NCBI GenBank assembly: GCA_046156035.1
Contig: JBJXEW010000034.1
Span: 1-64,000, forward strand
Origin: JAEUIX01 sp046156035
GTDB lineage: Bacteria > Planctomycetota > Phycisphaerae > Phycisphaerales > UBA1924
Length of the DNA stretch: 64,000 bases
Reading direction: 5' to 3'
The notes under the pieces are model-generated. The model ran no database searches and was not told the origin of the DNA. It worked only from the letters and a program-made list of their open reading frames with translations. A program made the position numbers and the translations under genes. This document shows positions 60,318 to 64,000 of this stretch, in pieces; position 1 is the first letter of the stretch; the number at the start of each line of letters is the position of its first letter.

Positions 60318-61196
60318 ATGAATATGCGTGTGTTTGGTCGCGCTGCGTCGTTGTGCTTGGGTATGGCGGCGTTGTTGGCTTCGGCCGGCTCCGCCGCGGC
60401 GGGCGTGACCGTGACACTGATGCCGGGCGGGGCGCTGACGATTCCGCGGGGCGGCAGCGTGAACGTGGGCGTGGTCATCCAGTTCACGGGCCTGACGCCC
60501 TTGCCCACGGATCTGAGAGGTTTGGCCGTCGCCGTGCTGGATGTGCAGTTGGGAGCGATGACGCCCGCAGGAATCACGCTTGGATCCTTCATTCCGCCGC
60601 CCTTCATGAGCCGCGGGCCCGCCTCGGTGTCTCAGCCGCTCCCTGTCGGTGCGAGTCCCGGTCTCGACCACAACGGCGACACCTTCGTCGAGAGCGGGGA
60701 TTTTCTGGCGTTCGCCACGGACTGGAACGCCGAGTTTATCTCCGGCACGTCTTTCGCGGCCGATTATAACAATGATCTTGAGGTCAATCCCGACGACTAT
60801 GCAGACTACATCCAGGACTTCTACTCCCTGCGCGACCCGTTCGCGGCGGTGTTGCCGGGCGTGCTCGATGTGGCGGTCGCCGGGTTCGAGAGCCACCCCT
60901 TCTCCGCCGGGGGCATGACCATGTCCAACGCGGTGCTGATCGGTTCGTTCACGGTGAACGCCTCGGCATCGGCGGCGCTGGACAGCGTGTTCACGCTGGA
61001 TGTCAATCCGCTGAGTTCCGCTTCGCTCGAGCCGCTGGGGCGAGGGGGTGCGCCGTTCGCCGGCGACTCGAAGCGGGCCGGTGACCTCATCGGCGACTCG
61101 ATCACGTTCACGGTGGTGGTGCCAGCACCCGGCGCCGCGGCTGTGGCGGGTTTGGGTACGCTGGCCGGACTCGGGCGTCGATCACGGCGGCGGTAG
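60318..61196 (+). CDS. Secreted protein with internal dockerin-like pair and Arg-rich tail
   Basis: The product has 292 residues. A signal peptide (ends AGSAAAG) is followed by a cohesin-like beta region (VTLMPGGALTIPRGGSVNVG), then an internal pair of calcium-loop segments, LDHNGDTFVESGDFLAFATD and ADYNNDLEVNPDDYADYIQD, and a C-terminal tail VPAPGAAAVAGLGTLAGLGR plus RSRRR. It is the only protein here with both module types. The ATG at 60318 follows GGAGAG. Confidence 0.83.
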   Translation: MNMRVFGRAASLCLGMAALLASAGSAAAGVTVTLMPGGALTIPRGGSVNVGVVIQFTGLTPLPTDLRGLAVAVLDVQLGAMTPAGITLGSFIPPPFMSRGPASVSQPLPVGASPGLDHNGDTFVESGDFLAFATDWNAEFISGTSFAADYNNDLEVNPDDYADYIQDFYSLRDPFAAVLPGVLDVAVAGFESHPFSAGGMTMSNAVLIGSFTVNASASAALDSVFTLDVNPLSSASLEPLGRGGAPFAGDSKRAGDLIGDSITFTVVVPAPGAAAVAGLGTLAGLGRRSRRR

Positions 61197-61283
61197 CGCG
61201 GACATTCTCACGCCGGTGCACCCGCCCGCAGGCAGGTGCAGCCGCGTAGGTCTGGAGTGGACCCTGCGGCGAGGAGACGCGAG

Positions 61284-61967
61284 ATGAGAGCCCAATCTGG
61301 TTTGGTCGTGTTGGCGTGCATGGTGGCGTTGGCTGGGCACACGGGCCGTGCGCTCGCCACGAGCGTGGTGCTCAGCGGCGACCTGGGCAACGCCAATTTC
61401 AGCGCGCCGCCGGGCACACTTGGCATCGGTCAGAGCGTCAGCGTGCCCTTCCTTCAGAACTTTGCGGGGCGGGGCGACGTCGGCGGCACCGTCATTGCCG
61501 CTAACACCGGCAGCGCGTTCAACATCACGATCACCAACCTGGTGTTTCAGGCGCAGGATTGGTCGCCCATGCACATGACCTTCGTGCGGCTGAACGTCGG
61601 GCAGGTGTTCGCTTCGCTGCCCGGCCAGTTCGGAGCCGCGCAATCACTCAGCGGTGTGGCGCAGTCGAACCTGGGCGGCGGAGTGATTAGCGGCAACACC
61701 ATGCTGCACGGGAGCGTGTTTCTGCCCACGGTTTCGTATGGCCTCTCGTCGACGAATATGGAGTTCTTCAACGTCGGGCCCACGTTTGCCGCCGTCAACG
61801 TCGGCGTGCAGGGCATCCTGATCGAGATGCAGTTGGACATGACGATCTTTGGCGATGGGTTCATCAACCTGCCCAGCAGTTTCGAGTCGACAACAACGCC
61901 CGCGCCCGCGGTGGGCATGGTGCTTGGGCTTGCGGGCCTGTGTGCCGCGCGTCGGCGGCGGGCCTGA
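61284..61967 (+). CDS. Secreted protein with Arg-rich C-terminal sorting-like tail
   Basis: The product has 227 residues. It has a signal peptide (LVVLACMVALAGHTGRALAT), a beta-rich body and a tail PAPAVGMVLGLAGLCAARRR RA. No enzyme domain is seen. The ATG at 61284 follows GAGGAG. It lies 87 bases after the similar 60318 gene and may be co-expressed with it. Confidence 0.82.
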   Translation: MRAQSGLVVLACMVALAGHTGRALATSVVLSGDLGNANFSAPPGTLGIGQSVSVPFLQNFAGRGDVGGTVIAANTGSAFNITITNLVFQAQDWSPMHMTFVRLNVGQVFASLPGQFGAAQSLSGVAQSNLGGGVISGNTMLHGSVFLPTVSYGLSSTNMEFFNVGPTFAAVNVGVQGILIEMQLDMTIFGDGFINLPSSFESTTTPAPAVGMVLGLAGLCAARRRRA

Positions 61968-62021
61968 AACGAGCGCCGAGGGCGGCCTTGGGCACATCAC
62001 GGCGCGGCGTTGCCGGCCGCG

Positions 62022-62990
62022 TCAGCGCACTCGCGGCGAGTCGCTGCCTGCGGCGACCGGCGGGGGCACCTTGCGCATCAAGAGCCGCATCGCCCCCACG
62101 AAGCAGACGAGCGAGACGACTACGAAGACGCCCGAGACCGTCCACCAGAAGGCCTCGGGGAGGTCCACGCGGCGGCCGACGATCTGCAGCGCGTTCCACA
62201 CCGAGTTGATGGACGCGTGGATCACCACCGTGAGCAGGACGGAGCCCGTGCGCCACGCGACGTAGCCGAGCCACACGCCCAGCACCAGCGCGAGCATCAT
62301 CGCGGGCGGGTCGATGTGCAGGATGGCGAAGAGCACGGAAGTGATGCCGATCGCGGCCGCGGGGCCGTGCCTTTGCATGAGGCGGCGCTGCACGAAGCCG
62401 CGGAAGAAGAGTTCTTCGCACAGACCCGGCATCGCCCCGATCACCAGCACCCACGCAACGGCGATGCCGATGGGCATGGTTTTCCACATGGCATCGATCT
62501 TCTCGGGCGCGCCGCCCATGCTGGGCACGAGCGTGGCCGCACACACCGCGAGCGCAAAGGGGATGCCGGTGGCGGTGAGCACCAGGGCCCAACCGGTGGC
62601 ACCGAGGCGCGGCCGGACCAGGCCCAGGGCCGCCGCCACGGGCACCCGCTCACGGCGCGCCCACTTCTGCGTGGTCAGGAGTGCCGCGGTCACCAGCACC
62701 ACCTGCATGGGCATCATCAGCAGGAGCATGAACAGCGCATCGCTCTCGAACCGCGCGGCGATCTGTGCGGCATCGAGGCCGGTGGCACTCAGGACGGTGG
62801 CGGTCACGCCGTAGACCGCACCGATGGCCAGGAAGCCCACCAACACCGCGCCGATGAACACGCGGTAGACGGGCGCGCGGCGCGGCCGCGGGGGGGCGGG
62901 CGTGGGGGGGGTGGGGGGCGGCGAAGGTGGCGCGGGCGGGGGAGACGGTGCTGGGTCAGTGCCCTGGGCGTTGGGGTCGTGGGTCTGCAT
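62022..62990 (-). CDS. CPBP-family intramembrane metalloprotease
   Basis: The product has 322 residues and about eight membrane segments. The CPBP motifs are present: EELFFRGFVQRR, near residues 199-210, FAILHIDP and VIHASINSVWN. Relatives include Rce1-like proteases and bacteriocin immunity proteins. A Pro-rich N-terminus of 40 residues precedes the first helix. I chose the ATG at 62990; an ATG at 63029 is also open. Confidence 0.87.
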   Translation of the reverse strand: MQTHDPNAQGTDPAPSPPPAPPSPPPTPPTPAPPRPRRAPVYRVFIGAVLVGFLAIGAVYGVTATVLSATGLDAAQIAARFESDALFMLLLMMPMQVVLVTAALLTTQKWARRERVPVAAALGLVRPRLGATGWALVLTATGIPFALAVCAATLVPSMGGAPEKIDAMWKTMPIGIAVAWVLVIGAMPGLCEELFFRGFVQRRLMQRHGPAAAIGITSVLFAILHIDPPAMMLALVLGVWLGYVAWRTGSVLLTVVIHASINSVWNALQIVGRRVDLPEAFWWTVSGVFVVVSLVCFVGAMRLLMRKVPPPVAAGSDSPRVR

Positions 62991-63074
62991 GTGTGGGCTG
63001 GCATGGGGCAAGCAGCGCGCGGGGTGCAACGCCGTGCCTGCGATGGTACCAGCCGCCGCGCGAAGGTGGGCGGA

Positions 63075-64000
63075 TCAGTCTGCAATGCGTTTGATGATGA
63101 CCATGGTGAGGTCGTCTTGCTGGGGCTCGTCGCCGGCGAAGGCGGCGACATCGGCGGCCACGGCCTCGATAATCTTGATCGAGGGGAGGTGGGCGTTCTT
63201 GCGCAGGGAGTCGGCGAGACGCTCCATGCCGAACTGTTCGCCGCGGGACGAGGAGGTGGAGCCGCGGCGGGCCCACTCGACGAAACCATCGGTGACGAGC
63301 GCGAGGAGGTCGCCGGGGGCGAGGTGGACGGACTCGGCGGGGCCGAACTCGGAATCTGGCATGACGGCGAGCGGGAGACCGCCGGGCATGATCTCGTTGA
63401 CGCTTCCGGTGGCACCCGCGTAGATGACGATGGGCCCGTGCCCGGCGGAGAGGAGGCGGAGCGGGGTGACGGCCGAGCCCGGCCCCGCGGAGGGCTCGAT
63501 GATGACCGAGACCATCGTGACGAAGCGGCCGTCGGGGAGGTCGTCGGCGAGGAGGCGGTTCATGCGGCCGGTGAGCGCCGCGAGGTCGCCGTTGTAGAAA
63601 CTGGTCGCACGGACGTACGCGCGGCAGGCGGCGGTGACGAGCGCAGGGCCGATGCCGTGGCCGCTCACATCCGCGAGCGTGACCATCCAGTTGCCGTCGG
63701 GGAGTTTCTGCCAGTCGTAGTAGTCTCCGCCGGTCTGGTCTGCGGAGCGGTTCCAACCGGCGACGTCATAGCCGCGGATGTCGGGGGCGGCCCTGGGGAG
63801 GAGGGCGCGCTGGATGGAGCGGGCGATGGAGAGGTCGTGCTCCAGGCGTGCGACCTGGTGGCGGGTTTCGGCCTCCGAGAGCGCGGCGTGCACGTGGCGG
63901 CGGATCTCGCGGGCGACCCAGGCGGCGGCGAGGCCGCTGATGAAGATGATGAGCGGGGCGTTGATGTACACCGCGTAGGGCAGGCCGGTGGTGGGGAGGG
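63075..64000 (-). CDS. SpoIIE-type PP2C serine phosphatase, 5' end outside the window
   Basis: The visible 308 residues include a membrane segment (APLIIFISGLAAAWVA), a coiled segment (SEAETRHQVARLEHDLSIAR), and the phosphatase core with QTGGDYYDW, LADVSGHGIGPALV, LVTDGFVEWARRG and DDLTMVIIKRI that carry the metal-binding Asp residues. Such proteins regulate anti-sigma factor antagonists. The frame stays open to the window edge, so the N-terminus, probably with more membrane segments or a sensor, is missing. Confidence 0.88.
   Translation of the reverse strand, partial: LPTTGLPYAVYINAPLIIFISGLAAAWVAREIRRHVHAALSEAETRHQVARLEHDLSIARSIQRALLPRAAPDIRGYDVAGWNRSADQTGGDYYDWQKLPDGNWMVTLADVSGHGIGPALVTAACRAYVRATSFYNGDLAALTGRMNRLLADDLPDGRFVTMVSVIIEPSAGPGSAVTPLRLLSAGHGPIVIYAGATGSVNEIMPGGLPLAVMPDSEFGPAESVHLAPGDLLALVTDGFVEWARRGSTSSSRGEQFGMERLADSLRKNAHLPSIKIIEAVAADVAAFAGDEPQQDDLTMVIIKRIAD

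Overview
The window reads as a chromosomal segment of a planctomycete, most likely of the class Phycisphaerae. The evidence is high GC, many secreted proteins ending in a proline-hydrophobic-Arg-rich tail that resembles PEP-CTERM, repeated C-terminal NPDDLGDxITDYY modules, a pseudopilin of the kind common in Planctomycetes, and an outer-membrane assembly pair (BamD-like and LptE-like). No rRNA, CRISPR array, integrase or transposase is visible.

Positions 437-13149 form a carbohydrate-use locus. A LacI-family repressor gene stands next to a lipoprotein of the glucoamylase-like/GH144 type, and these are followed by a secreted Arg-tailed protein, a GH94 phosphorylase, a pseudopilin, a small membrane protein, a sugar-binding protein, two ABC permeases and a secreted NPDDLGD-tailed protein. 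Four matches to TGnAAnCGnTTnCA (three exact, one with a single mismatch) lie at or near the gene starts, and three sit 27-28 bases downstream of a TTGACA/TTGCCA box. I infer uptake and phosphorolysis of a beta-glucan, possibly beta-1,2-linked. The ATPase of the importer is absent here.

Positions 13384-24082 hold an SNF2 helicase/SWIM zinc-finger pair, a nucleotidyltransferase-fold protein, tRNA-Gln, and a housekeeping series: GlmU-like uridylyltransferase, prs, rplY, pth, rpsF, ssb and a DUF1294 protein. Several dispersed short-period repeats lie between these genes. Positions 24225-27524 (minus strand) carry a small protein, an FRG-domain protein, a lone MNT-type nucleotidyltransferase and a methylmalonyl-CoA-mutase-type large subunit whose reading frame has absorbed two dispersed repeats.

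Positions 27968-45281 mix secreted or modular proteins (LamG-SGNH hydrolase, HAF-repeat protein, beta-propeller-like protein) with rpmB, rplI, a CvpA-like membrane protein, a degenerate GspE-like protein, an esterase, superoxide dismutase and a sigma-70 factor with a long AT-richer leader. Positions 45759-64000 carry PilT, an RRM protein, ftsH, the LptE/BamD-like pair, an ECF sigma factor with a membrane partner, a DUF1573-rhodanese-MauE operon, dusB, three more Arg-tailed secreted proteins, a GNAT protein, a CPBP protease and a SpoIIE-type phosphatase cut by the window end.

Boundaries were chosen by reading family start regions and ribosome-binding sites; the starts I changed are explained in each entry.
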